Positions 47,341 through 56,082 of a DNA stretch of 64,000 nucleotides are shown piece after piece. Each line of letters begins with the position of its first letter. The first letter of the stretch is position 1. A model generated the notes under the pieces. The model was not told where the DNA came from and did no database searches. It saw only the letters and a list, made by a program, of their open reading frames with translations. Position numbers and translations under genes: made by a program. The stretch lies in the NCBI RefSeq assembly GCF_001598335.1, contig NZ_BCYT01000008.1, positions 92,354 through 156,353 of the forward strand. The letters are read 5' to 3'. The DNA is from Sphingobium abikonense NBRC 16140 (lineage in GTDB: Bacteria; Pseudomonadota; Alphaproteobacteria; Sphingomonadales; Sphingomonadaceae).

Positions 47341-48279
47341 TTAAGATGCCAAGATGGCCGCGGCGGTGATCACCCATAAAAGCATGCAGGCGGTGATATA
47401 GATACGGAGCGCACGATCGATATCCCGCCCGTCGGCCGATCGCCCTTCGGCGTTGATCCATGGTTTGTCGTACAACTCGCCATCATAGGCCACAGGCCCC
47501 GCCAGTCTTAGTCCCAATGCGCCCGCCATCGCTGCTTCGGGCCAACCGGCATTGGGCGATGCATGTTTGCCCGCATCCCGCCACAGGACGCGCCAGCCGC
47601 CTCCGCCGGCAAGGCAGAGCAGAAGAGCGGACAGGCGCGCCGGGATCAGATTGGCTACGTCATCGATTCGCGCGGCCGCCCAGCCGAACGCGCGCCAGCG
47701 TTCCTCGCGATGGCCGATCAGGCTGTCCGCCGTGTTGATCGCCTTATACGCCCAGACGCCGGGAAGCCCCAGGAGCAACAGCCAGAAAAGCGGCGCGACG
47801 ACGCCGTCGCAGAAGCTTTCCGCCAAGCTCTCGATCGCCGCGCGCGAAATCCCGGCTTCGTCCAGCCTGTCGGTGTCGCGTCCGACGATCGCGCTCAAGG
47901 CCTCTCGCGCTTTTGGCACGGAGTTGGCGTGGAGGGCAGCGGTGACGGCGCGGACATGCTGGAACAGGCTGCGCTGGGCCAGAGCGGGCCATGCCAGGAT
48001 GCCGAGGCCAATCCATGCCGCTTTGCCCGTCAGTTGTTCGACAATCAGCGTCAGTGCGACGGTAACGCCGATCACCGCACCGAGCAGCAGGATCAAGGTC
48101 GCAACACCCCATGCGCGGCGCGTGCCAAAAGCGAAGGACGGGAGGTTCCACCGTCTTTCGCACCCCTCGATGACATGGGCGAACAGACCGATCGGGTGGC
48201 CGACGCCGCGATAGAGGCGTTCCGGCCAGCCGAAACCTGCGTCGAGTATCAGGGCAATCATCGCCGCTGGCTCAACCAT
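47341..48279 (-). CDS. cbiB: Adenosylcobinamide-phosphate synthase
   Basis: Membrane enzyme that attaches aminopropanol (phosphate) to adenosylcobyric acid. The 312-residue protein has the CbiB opening D-A-G-F-G-W-P-E-R-L-Y-R-G-V-G-H-P-I-G, several membrane helices, and S-F-C-D-G-V-V-A-P-L-F-W near residue 155. ATG 48279 overlaps the upstream gene by 8 bp; ATG 48261 is an alternative. Confidence 0.94.
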   Translation of the reverse strand: MVEPAAMIALILDAGFGWPERLYRGVGHPIGLFAHVIEGCERRWNLPSFAFGTRRAWGVATLILLLGAVIGVTVALTLIVEQLTGKAAWIGLGILAWPALAQRSLFQHVRAVTAALHANSVPKAREALSAIVGRDTDRLDEAGISRAAIESLAESFCDGVVAPLFWLLLLGLPGVWAYKAINTADSLIGHREERWRAFGWAAARIDDVANLIPARLSALLLCLAGGGGWRVLWRDAGKHASPNAGWPEAAMAGALGLRLAGPVAYDGELYDKPWINAEGRSADGRDIDRALRIYITACMLLWVITAAAILAS

Positions 48280-49249
48280 CACGCAAGGCTCGGTCCAGCC
48301 GGTCAAGGTCCGCCGCGACGCGCGGCAATCCGATACGCAGCCATTGCGGCTGATCGGTGAAGGGCCGCGTCAATATACCCTGCCGGGCGAGACGGTTGAA
48401 CAGTGCACGGGCGTCTTCCGTTTCAATCAGGCGGAACAGCGGGCAGGCGCCGACCGCGCTATAGCCATGGTCGTTCAACAGCGCGTCAAGTCTGGCAGCG
48501 GCGCGGGGCAGTGCCAGCCGTGTCTGCGCAATCCACTGCTGGTCCTGATAAGCAGCGGCGCCGATCGCCAGCGCAGCGGAAGACAATGGCCAAGCGCCGA
48601 GCAGTCGGCGGAGCGGCTCGACCATCGTCCGGGGTCCCAGGACGAAACCCAGGCGAACGCCCGCCAGCCCGAAAAATTTTCCGAAGGACCGGAAGATGAT
48701 GAGCCGCTCTGCATCGTCAACCGCGCTGGCTAGGCTGATGCGTGGATCGACGTCGGCAAAGGCTTCGTCCAGTAACAGCCAGCGGTGATCGGACCGCCCG
48801 TGCAGCAGCGGTTGCAGGTCTGTGCGGCTCATCGTCCGCCCGTCCGGGTTGTTGGGATTGGCCACTATCAGGGTAGCCGACGTTCCTGCGGCATCCTGCG
48901 CTGCTATCGGCATGCTGCCTGGGATCATCTCGGCATGTGTGCGATAGGCGGGCGTGACATGATAAGCCGGCCCGCCTAGCATCTGTCCGACCAGCCGCAT
49001 CCCGATTTCCGTGCCCGGAACCGCGCAGATATGAGCAGGCTCGACGCCGAAATAGGCTGCGGCGGCCCGCTCCAATTCCTGCAGCGCCGATGCTTCGGGG
49101 AGGCGATGCCAGTCGAGAATCAGGCCGGCCGCGCCGGGCCACGGATCAGGATTGATCCCGGTCGACAGGTCGAGCCACGGCCCATTATCGCCAAATGCCT
49201 GCCTGGCCGCTTCCAAAGCGCCGCCATGCCAGACAAAGGGGCTAGTCAT
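48272..49249 (-). CDS. cobD: Threonine-phosphate decarboxylase (PLP-dependent)
   Basis: Makes aminopropanol phosphate for the lower-ligand arm of cobalamin (called CobC in the Pseudomonas naming). The 325-residue fold type I aminotransferase-like protein begins with H-G-G, has D-L-S-T-G-I-N-P-D-P-W-P near residue 27, V-A-N-P-N-N-P-D-G near residue 130 and the PLP lysine in R-S-F-G-K-F-F-G-L-A-G-V-R-L near residue 190. Its stop overlaps the cbiB start and its start overlaps the cobS stop. Confidence 0.93.
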   Translation of the reverse strand: MTSPFVWHGGALEAARQAFGDNGPWLDLSTGINPDPWPGAAGLILDWHRLPEASALQELERAAAAYFGVEPAHICAVPGTEIGMRLVGQMLGGPAYHVTPAYRTHAEMIPGSMPIAAQDAAGTSATLIVANPNNPDGRTMSRTDLQPLLHGRSDHRWLLLDEAFADVDPRISLASAVDDAERLIIFRSFGKFFGLAGVRLGFVLGPRTMVEPLRRLLGAWPLSSAALAIGAAAYQDQQWIAQTRLALPRAAARLDALLNDHGYSAVGACPLFRLIETEDARALFNRLARQGILTRPFTDQPQWLRIGLPRVAADLDRLDRALRDG

Positions 49250-49968
49250 GCCAGGTCAGCCATGACGGACGCGGCCACCAGCAGGGTCGTTTCGGTGAGT
49301 TCAATGCCAGCGCCATGGCCATCGCCCGAGATGCCGCCGATGTGCCGCCTGATCCACCGTCCCCAAAGGAGTACCGCCAAGGGCAGGGATAGCAGCGAAG
49401 GCGACACCATCATGGCAGCCGCGATGAGCGCCAAAGCCCAGAGGATGAGGTCGACCGCGCGCACGGCATGACGAAAGCGTGATCCCAGCCCCTCATGAAG
49501 CGGCGGCAACCAGCGCGCCCAGCATAGGGGCGCGATGCGGGCGGCAAAGGGGATGGGGGCCAGGGCGATAAAGGCATTCACATCGATCAGATAGTGCAAC
49601 AGAATGAGTTTCGCGATCAGTTGCATTGCGATTGCAACGATGGCGAAGCTGCCGGCATGCGGATCACGCAGCACGGCGACGAGCCTGTCCTTGCCTTTGT
49701 GCGCTGCGCCGGCGGCGTCGGCGATATCGCCCAGACCATCGAGATGCAGCGCGCCTGTGATCCAGGTCCAGGCCGCCAGCGCCGCCAGCGCGCCGATCCA
49801 ACTGTCTATCTGCGCACCAGCCCAGGCCGCTGCCATCACCAGCACGCCGATGATGATGCCGGCGGCCGGGAACCACCGGATCGAGGTTGCAAAATCATCG
49901 GTATCGGCCGTTACGGTGGGCAGGGGCAGGCGGGTCAGAAATTGGAGCGCAAGAACAAAACGCTTCAT
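49246..49968 (-). CDS. cobS: Adenosylcobinamide-GDP ribazoletransferase (cobalamin synthase)
   Basis: Membrane enzyme joining GDP-cobinamide with alpha-ribazole (phosphate) to make cobalamin. From ATG 49968 it has 240 residues, starting M-K-R-F-V-L-A-L-Q-F-L-T-R-L-P, with the Mg-binding L-H-L-D-G-L-G-D-I-A-D near residue 75 and six or seven hydrophobic helices. The 34-codon extension upstream lies inside the preceding gene and is rejected. ATGA overlap with the phosphatase gene. Confidence 0.94.
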   Translation of the reverse strand: MKRFVLALQFLTRLPLPTVTADTDDFATSIRWFPAAGIIIGVLVMAAAWAGAQIDSWIGALAALAAWTWITGALHLDGLGDIADAAGAAHKGKDRLVAVLRDPHAGSFAIVAIAMQLIAKLILLHYLIDVNAFIALAPIPFAARIAPLCWARWLPPLHEGLGSRFRHAVRAVDLILWALALIAAAMMVSPSLLSLPLAVLLWGRWIRRHIGGISGDGHGAGIELTETTLLVAASVMADLA

Positions 49969-50534
49969 CGCGCCAGCCCGACAATCTGCGCCGATGGCCG
50001 ATCCCCCGGCCAGACCTGCAACGACAGCAAGGCGCCATAGGGGAGGTCGAACGACCAAAGCTGCGGCCAATCAAAACCGCACAGCAGGTGAAGAGTGGCC
50101 CGCATCGGCCCGCCATGAGTAAGCACCAGGGTAGAACGCGGCGTAAGCCCCGTAAGCGCGGCCGACACGCGATCGCGCAGATCGGACCAGCGCTCGCCGC
50201 CGGGGGGCGGATAAGCGTCCGGGTCGGCCCAGAATAAGCTGAGCGCCTGCGCATCCAGATCGGCAGCGGCGCGCCCGTCCCATTCCCCGAAATCCAGTTC
50301 GCACCAGCGCGGGTCCAGTGCCGGGGTCAGATCCTGCTCCGCACCAATGGCCGCGGCTGGCAAGCGACAGCGCATCCTATGGGATGCGATCAATTGATCG
50401 AGATGCAAACCGCGCGCCTGCCGCACGCAATGGTCGATACCCTCTTGCGTGGGTGCCATGTCCGTGCGGCCCAGCATCAGGCCGGGTATGACGGGTTCGC
50501 CATGGCGGAGCAAGTGCAGGCGATAGCTGGTCAT
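49965..50534 (-). CDS. cobC: Alpha-ribazole-phosphatase-like histidine phosphatase
   Basis: A histidine phosphatase of the phosphoglycerate-mutase fold, expected by context to dephosphorylate alpha-ribazole phosphate or cobalamin phosphate. The 189-residue protein from ATG 50534 has the catalytic L-L-R-H-G-E-P near residue 10 and the second histidine in L-T-H-G-G-P-M-R near residue 142. A long upstream extension of the frame falls within cobT and is not used. It sits between cobT and cobS with overlapping ends. Confidence 0.88.
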   Translation of the reverse strand: MTSYRLHLLRHGEPVIPGLMLGRTDMAPTQEGIDHCVRQARGLHLDQLIASHRMRCRLPAAAIGAEQDLTPALDPRWCELDFGEWDGRAAADLDAQALSLFWADPDAYPPPGGERWSDLRDRVSAALTGLTPRSTLVLTHGGPMRATLHLLCGFDWPQLWSFDLPYGALLSLQVWPGDRPSAQIVGLAR

Positions 50535-51547
50535 TTCCCTTCCGAAACAGAGGCTTCGGCAAAGGTCGCCATCTCGGCATGGGCGGCGAGCGCAGACCGC
50601 ACGATATTGGTTGCCACCGCGGCGCCACTGCCTTCGCCCAGACGCATGGTCAGCGACAGCAACGGATCGAGCCCCAGACGGTCGAGCAACCGCGTGTGGC
50701 CCGGTTCGGCTGAACAATGGCCCGCGATACAATGATCGGTGATCGCCGGATTGTCGCGCGCCAAGGGAGCCAGCGCCGCGCAGCAGATGAACCCGTCAAG
50801 CAGGACCGGCACGCGAAGCTGGCGCGCGCGCAGCATCGCCCCGGCCATGGCGGCGATTTCCCGGCCACCAACGTGGCGCAACGTTTCAAAGGCGGAACGC
50901 GGTGCCGCGCGATGGAGGGCGAGCGCGCGGTCGATGACGTCAATCTTGCGCTGCACGCCGGCGTCATCCACGCCGGTGCCTGGGCCGGTCCATGCCGCAG
51001 CGCCCTCCCCGAAACTACGGGCGCACAAAGCCGCCGCCGCCGTAGAATTGCCTATCCCCATTTCGCCGAGCACGATCATGTCGAGATCGGCGTCAACCTG
51101 TGCTGCACCGATGCTGAGCGCTGTCAGGCATTCGTCAGCGGACATGGCAGGTGCGATCGAGAAGTCCTGCGTCGGGCGATCAAGGTCGATGGGGACGACG
51201 CGAAGGTCAAGACCGGCCGCGCGGGTGAGGGCGTTGATGGCCGCGCCGCCGCGTTTGAAATTATCGACCATCTGCGCGGTGACGCTGGCGGGAAAGGCGC
51301 TGACGCCCTGCGCCGTGACGCCATGATTGCCGGCGAAGACGACCGCGCGCCCCTTGTCGATCCTGGGGCGGACCCGCTTCTGCCAGCCGGCGAAGAAGAT
51401 CGCGATGTCCTCCAGCCTGCCCAGCGATCCGGCCGGCTTGGTCAGGTGCGCCTGTCGATCGCGCGCCGCCGCCTGTGCCTGCCGGTAGGGAACGGGCAGG
51501 TCGGCAAGAGCAGCCTCAAAGGCAGCAATGGTCGAAAAGCCGGTCAT
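50531..51547 (-). CDS. cobT: Nicotinate-nucleotide--dimethylbenzimidazole phosphoribosyltransferase
   Basis: Makes alpha-ribazole phosphate, the activated lower ligand of cobalamin. The 338-residue protein has K-P-A-G-S-L-G-R-L-E near residue 37, F-A-G-N-H-G-V near residue 72, G-E-M-G-I-G-N-S-T-A-A-A near residue 165 and the late catalytic Glu in L-G-E-G-S-G-A-A. Start and stop overlap the neighbouring genes by 4 bp. Confidence 0.95.
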   Translation of the reverse strand: MTGFSTIAAFEAALADLPVPYRQAQAAARDRQAHLTKPAGSLGRLEDIAIFFAGWQKRVRPRIDKGRAVVFAGNHGVTAQGVSAFPASVTAQMVDNFKRGGAAINALTRAAGLDLRVVPIDLDRPTQDFSIAPAMSADECLTALSIGAAQVDADLDMIVLGEMGIGNSTAAAALCARSFGEGAAAWTGPGTGVDDAGVQRKIDVIDRALALHRAAPRSAFETLRHVGGREIAAMAGAMLRARQLRVPVLLDGFICCAALAPLARDNPAITDHCIAGHCSAEPGHTRLLDRLGLDPLLSLTMRLGEGSGAAVATNIVRSALAAHAEMATFAEASVSEGK

Positions 51548-51945
51548 GTCGCGACATATCCTGCTGGAGGCACGCGGACCAGGAAATGGCCCTTCACACC
51601 CTGCGGCCAGAGGGCATAGGGCACCTGGCCTTCCGCACTGGCCGCATGATGCAGCGCATAATCCAGGATCGCGCGCGCTGCGTCCTCATCCGGGTCGAAG
51701 CGGCCCAGGACATAGCCGATCTTGGCCGGCGCCCGCAGGTGAACCGTGCATCCGTCGCCACAGGCGAACAGGCAGGGCATCGATTGAAGGGCGATGCCCT
51801 GATAGGCCGGATCGCTTGCCTGCACCCGTTCCAGCGCCGCCAGGAGCCGCGCGCCATCGCGCGGCTCCCTCGACGCCGGACCGTCGGGACGACGGCAACT
51901 GCTGCACGCCACCACGGACGGGCCGGGGTCGACCGGGGTCAGCAT
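51544..51945 (-). CDS. DUF1636 family metal-binding protein in the B12 operon
   Basis: A 133-residue protein of the DUF1636 family. It has a thioredoxin-like ferredoxin pattern: C-S-S-C near residue 14 and C-L-F-A-C-G-D-G-C near residue 60 could hold a 2Fe-2S cluster or other metal. No function is established, but the family repeatedly occurs next to cobalamin genes. ATG 51945 follows the btuB stop after 1 bp; an extended frame beginning inside btuB is less likely. Confidence 0.85.
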   Translation of the reverse strand: MLTPVDPGPSVVACSSCRRPDGPASREPRDGARLLAALERVQASDPAYQGIALQSMPCLFACGDGCTVHLRAPAKIGYVLGRFDPDEDAARAILDYALHHAASAEGQVPYALWPQGVKGHFLVRVPPAGYVAT

Positions 51946-51946
51946 G

Positions 51947-53890
51947 TCAGAAACGACCCCTGATCCCGGCATAGATGCTGCGGCCCAGCGTGCCGTAGCG
52001 ATAGGCAGTCATATATTGTTCGTCGAAGACATTTTCCGCCCGCGCGAACAGCCGAACGCTCTCGTTCAGCCGATATTCCGCCCGCAGGTCGACCAGCGTA
52101 TAATCGTCAAGCCGCGTGGCGTTGGACGCATTATCATAGCTATTGCCTGCCCAGCGAACCGCTGATCCCAGGGTGAGGCCGAAGGCGAAATCATAGGAGA
52201 CAGACGCATTGGCCATATGGCGCGGGCGGCGGGGCAGCCAGTTTCCTTCATTGGCGGTTCCGGCGGAGCGGTCCTTCGCCACGGTCCAGCTATAATTGCC
52301 GTCCAGCGTCCATCCGCCAAGGCGCAGCGCGGCGTCCGCTTCGATGCCGTGAGCCTCCGCGCGCGCGACGTTCAGATAATAGCCCCAGCGCGGCGTGTCG
52401 GTGCCCGGCACGACGCAAAGAGGATCGGTGCTGCCAAAGTCGCAGCCATTATAGATGATCTGCCCGGTCGTCGTCCGTTCGAAATAGGTCGCGCCAATCG
52501 TCAGGCTATCGCCGAAAAAGGCTTGCTGCACACCCGCTTCCCATCCATGGGCGCGTTCGGGGTCGAGGTTCACATTCCCATATTCGCTGAACAGCTGGTA
52601 GAGGGAAGGGGCCTTGAACCCTTCGCCATAGCTGGCGCGCAAGGTCGTTCCGCTGGGCAGGACCCAGATGCCGCCCGCCGAAAACAGCGTGCGCCCGCCA
52701 TAGCGATTATGATCGTCATGCCGCACGCCGCCATTGATGGTGAGGCCATCGAGCGGCCGGACGGTCAGTTGGCCATAGACGCTGGTTATTTCCGCCTTGC
52801 CCCGGACAAAGTCGGGCAGGGGATCGGACAGCGATCCGGATGGCGAACGGCTTTTGAAGCGCGACCGCTCATTTTCAACGCCGAAGGTGGCGGAGATGCG
52901 ATCGGACAGGTCGAAAATGCCCTGATATTCGAACCGGCGGTTCTTCCCGGCCGCTTCGAAGCTCAAAGGCTGTTCAAGTTCGGGGCTGTAGCTGTCGCGA
53001 TCGGTGTCGGTATAGCTATAGGCGATGCGATTGCGCAATCGTCCGTCGAGCATCGCAAAGTTGAGGCCGGCATAGCCGACAAATTCGCGGTTATGGCTGT
53101 AATCAGACGCGTCGCCGCTAAACCCGTCAATTTCCACCCGGCCTGTCGAATAATAGCCCCGCAGGTCGATGCTGGCATTTGCACCGAGCGCCAGTTCCGC
53201 GCGTCCGGCGACATTGCGATTGGTATAGCCATCCCGCTCGCCACCGCCAAAGGCCGGCGCGATCGCTGAAATGCCGTCGGTTGTGAAGGACTGGCCGCCG
53301 ATCCGCCAGCTCAGCGGCCCGGACACACCGCCCAGCGCGGCGCGGGCGCTGACGGTATCGCGCGATCCGGCTTCTATGTCGAAACTGCCTTCCAGTGGCG
53401 CCTGCGGGCTGGCGGTGACGATGTTGACCACGCCGCCGATCGCCTGGCTTCCCCAGAGCGTCGATTGGGGGCCACGCAGCACCTCAATTCGCTGCGCATC
53501 CCCGATGAGCAGATTGGCGAAATTATAGCCGCCGCCGGTCGAGGACGGATCGTTGAGCTTCACCCCGTCGATGACCACGACGGTCTGTTCGGATTCCGCA
53601 CCGCGGATGCGCAGCGATGTGGCGGTGCCATAGCCGCCGTTGCGGGACAGGCTGATGCCCGGCGTGCGCAGCAGCAATTCGGCTGCGCCGATATCCTGCG
53701 CCCGGTCGATTGCGGCCTTGTCCAGAACCGTGATGGAGGCGGGCACTTGGTCCAGTGGCGTGGGCGCGCGGGTGGCGGTGACGACAATGCCGTCTGCATC
53801 GCTCATCTCGTCAGGCGACTGCGCCAATGCCGGGCAGGCAAGAGTGAACGCGATGACGGCGGTGGAAGTCTTGAGCAACAGGCTCTGCAT
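51947..53890 (-). CDS. btuB: TonB-dependent vitamin B12 receptor, BtuB type
   Basis: Outer-membrane receptor for cobalamin and related corrinoids. From ATG 53890 the protein has 647 residues: signal peptide (cut near A-L-A-Q), a TonB box D-G-I-V-V-T-A-T-R, a plug domain with the short BtuB-like S-I-T-V-L-D-K-A-A-I, and a barrel that ends I-R-G-R-F. The B12 riboswitch 160 bp upstream and the cob genes behind it support the substrate. The 35-codon upstream extension of the frame runs toward the leader and is not used. Confidence 0.93.
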   Translation of the reverse strand: MQSLLLKTSTAVIAFTLACPALAQSPDEMSDADGIVVTATRAPTPLDQVPASITVLDKAAIDRAQDIGAAELLLRTPGISLSRNGGYGTATSLRIRGAESEQTVVVIDGVKLNDPSSTGGGYNFANLLIGDAQRIEVLRGPQSTLWGSQAIGGVVNIVTASPQAPLEGSFDIEAGSRDTVSARAALGGVSGPLSWRIGGQSFTTDGISAIAPAFGGGERDGYTNRNVAGRAELALGANASIDLRGYYSTGRVEIDGFSGDASDYSHNREFVGYAGLNFAMLDGRLRNRIAYSYTDTDRDSYSPELEQPLSFEAAGKNRRFEYQGIFDLSDRISATFGVENERSRFKSRSPSGSLSDPLPDFVRGKAEITSVYGQLTVRPLDGLTINGGVRHDDHNRYGGRTLFSAGGIWVLPSGTTLRASYGEGFKAPSLYQLFSEYGNVNLDPERAHGWEAGVQQAFFGDSLTIGATYFERTTTGQIIYNGCDFGSTDPLCVVPGTDTPRWGYYLNVARAEAHGIEADAALRLGGWTLDGNYSWTVAKDRSAGTANEGNWLPRRPRHMANASVSYDFAFGLTLGSAVRWAGNSYDNASNATRLDDYTLVDLRAEYRLNESVRLFARAENVFDEQYMTAYRYGTLGRSIYAGIRGRF

Positions 53891-54049
53891 GGTAACCCCT
53901 TTTGACACGAGCCACGCGCACGCGGGCCATGCCGTCCCCTTGTGAAAAGGACAAACGACATCGCCCGCGCAAAGCACGGCGCTTCCTGTCGTCATGCGGG
54001 TTTACCCCCGTCCGCCCGGCTCACCCTGTCCGCGCGAAAGACGACGGCG

Positions 54050-54240
54050 ACGGGCAGGTCTCCTGGCTTGCGGGTCAGCGCCGGTCGGCCGCCTTCTCGG
54101 AAGCTGCGCTTCCAATGGCATATGGCCGATGACTCACCGCATACAGTTGCAGGGGCAGCCGGGTGTTATCCGTTCCCATTTTCATCCCCGTCACCGGGGA
54201 ACCTGTCGCTGCGCGGCCGTTACATCGGAAGGTGGCAAGC
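54050..54240 (-). promoter_or_regulatory. Cobalamin riboswitch 1 (before btuB-cob operon)
   Basis: Read on the minus strand, the leader shows the classic cobalamin aptamer pieces in order: G-C-rich P1/P2 region, a B12-box-like CCCTGCAACTGTATGCGGTGAG (positions about 54130-54153), and the conserved 3' element AAGCCAGGAGACCTGCC (54053-54069). It ends about 160 bp before the btuB start. Binding of adenosylcobalamin should lower expression of btuB and the salvage genes behind it. Confidence 0.92.
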
Positions 54241-54266
54241 CGTCAATCGTTTCGCGCGGGCAAAAA

Positions 54267-55043
54267 TCATCGGCGACGGCGGCCCGTCGGAAGGATGCTG
54301 GGCCAATCTCCATCCATATCCACCCGCACGTCTATGCCATAGACCATGGCGAGATGATCCGGTGTCAGTACCTGTCGAGGACTGCCGTCAGCAATGAGGC
54401 GTCCCTCATCGATCAGGATCAGGCGATCACAATAGCGCGCCGCCATGGTGAGGTCATGCAGAACCGCGATGACCAGCGCCCCGTGACGGGCCTGATCGTG
54501 CAGCAGGTCCATGACGTCGATCTGATGTCCCGGATCGAGGCTGGCGAGCGGTTCGTCCGCGATGAGGGCGGGAGCTTCGACGGCGAGCGCGCGCGCGAGC
54601 AGGACGCGAGCGCGCTCACCCCCGGACAATTGCGTGGCAATGCGGTGGCGAAGGTCGATGACGTCCGCTCGCTCCATCGCCTTTTCGATCGCGGCGGCGT
54701 CGGTTTCGGCCAGGCGCGACATCGGGCCGAGATGGGGCAGCCGGCCGAGGCCCACAAGACGCTCGACGGTGAGGGGCCAGTGCAATGTCTGCCCCTGCGG
54801 CAGATACGCGATCTGTCTGGCAAGGTCCGCCCGCCGGAGTGCGCCGACAGGCTGCTCGTCGAGGGCAACCCTTCCCCGCGCAGGGACCAGCGCCATGATC
54901 GCGCGGGCGAGCGTGGATTTGCCCGCGCCATTGGGGCCGACAATGCCGACCAGTGTTCCTGCCGTCAGATTGGCATGAACGTCATGCAGGACCGTGCGGC
55001 GGCCAAGCGTAACGCAGACCCCTTCGAGCGTGAGCATCACCAT
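54267..55043 (-). CDS. btuD: Cobalamin ABC transporter ATP-binding protein
   Basis: ATPase of the importer that moves corrinoid across the inner membrane. The 258-residue protein has Walker A G-P-N-G-A-G-K-S-T near residue 36, signature Q-L-S-G-G-E-R-A-R near residue 138, Walker B A-L-I-A-D-E-P near residue 159 and the H-loop V-L-H-D near residue 192. Iron-siderophore ATPases are close relatives; the substrate is assigned from context. GGGAG supports ATG 55043; ATG 55037 is an alternative. It overlaps the btuC end by 7 bp. Confidence 0.88.
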   Translation of the reverse strand: MVMLTLEGVCVTLGRRTVLHDVHANLTAGTLVGIVGPNGAGKSTLARAIMALVPARGRVALDEQPVGALRRADLARQIAYLPQGQTLHWPLTVERLVGLGRLPHLGPMSRLAETDAAAIEKAMERADVIDLRHRIATQLSGGERARVLLARALAVEAPALIADEPLASLDPGHQIDVMDLLHDQARHGALVIAVLHDLTMAARYCDRLILIDEGRLIADGSPRQVLTPDHLAMVYGIDVRVDMDGDWPSILPTGRRRR

Positions 55044-56047
55044 AGCCGCCGCTCCCGCAAAAGATGGAGGAGAAAGATGGGAATACCAAGAAATGCCGTC
55101 ACGACGCCCAGCTTCAATTCATTGGTGGTGGGGATCAGGCGCACGGCAATATCGGACAGGGTCAGCAGCGCCGCGCCCCCCAATGCGGCGGGCAGCAGGA
55201 TGGCGGAGGGGCTGCGATCGGTCAGCGGACGTATGAGGTGAGGCACGATCAGACCGATAAAGCCGATGGTTCCGGACACGGCCACCGCCCCGCCGACGCC
55301 GATGGCCGTGCCCAGCATCAGCCGCAGGCGGGTGCGGCGAAGGTCCACGCCCAGCGCCATCGCGCCGTCCTCCCCCAGCGTCAGCGCATCGAGCGCGCGA
55401 CCGTCCCAGATCAGCAGCAGCATGCCAAGGACAATGCAGGGCAGGGCGATCCAGAGATGATCGAACGACCGGTTCTCCAGACTGCCGAGCAACCAGGTCA
55501 TGATCTCCATGGCAGCGAAGGGGTTGGGTGACAGGTTGAGCGCCAGGCTGATGCCGGCCTGCGCCAGCGTCGCGACGGCGATCCCTGCCAGGATAAGGGT
55601 CAATGAACTTTCCGATCGTCCGGCAAGGAAGAAGAGCAGGACCAGCGACAGGCAGGCGCTGCCAATCGCCATCGCCGGCAGCATCAGCGGATGGAGTTGC
55701 GCAAAGCCGAAATAGAGCGCGCCGACCGCGCCCAGCGCCGCTGCGCTCGACGTGCCCAGCACCGAAGGCTCGGCCAGCGGGTTGCGGAGATAGCCCTGGA
55801 GAGACGCGCCCGACAGCCCCAGCATTGCGCCCACTGCAAGACCCAGCAGTGTACGCGGAATGCGCAGATCGAACAGGATCGTGTGGGTGATGGCGTCGCC
55901 ATGACCGGTCAGCGCCGCCACGATGCGGGCTAGGGGCAGGGCGACGGCGCCTAGTAACAGGGACCCGAATGCTGCGATCAGAGCCAGCGAAAACAGCCCG
56001 GCTAGCAGCAGAGTGCGACCGCGCCCATAAAGCCTCGTCATCGCCAT
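55037..56047 (-). CDS. btuC: Cobalamin ABC transporter permease (FecCD/BtuC family)
   Basis: Inner-membrane permease of the corrinoid importer. The 336-residue protein has about ten membrane helices and family motifs R-I-P-R-T-L-L-G near residue 60, G-A-x-L-G-L-S-G-A near residue 75, G-x-I-G-F-I-G-L-I-V-P-H near residue 255. ATG 56047 is preferred over an upstream TTG at 56065. Only 35 bp separate it from the divergent btuF start, with no riboswitch between. Confidence 0.9.
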   Translation of the reverse strand: MAMTRLYGRGRTLLLAGLFSLALIAAFGSLLLGAVALPLARIVAALTGHGDAITHTILFDLRIPRTLLGLAVGAMLGLSGASLQGYLRNPLAEPSVLGTSSAAALGAVGALYFGFAQLHPLMLPAMAIGSACLSLVLLFFLAGRSESSLTLILAGIAVATLAQAGISLALNLSPNPFAAMEIMTWLLGSLENRSFDHLWIALPCIVLGMLLLIWDGRALDALTLGEDGAMALGVDLRRTRLRLMLGTAIGVGGAVAVSGTIGFIGLIVPHLIRPLTDRSPSAILLPAALGGAALLTLSDIAVRLIPTTNELKLGVVTAFLGIPIFLLHLLRERRLW

Positions 56048-56082
56048 TGGCTCGCCAGTGTCCAAGAGCTATGGGGCGTGGC

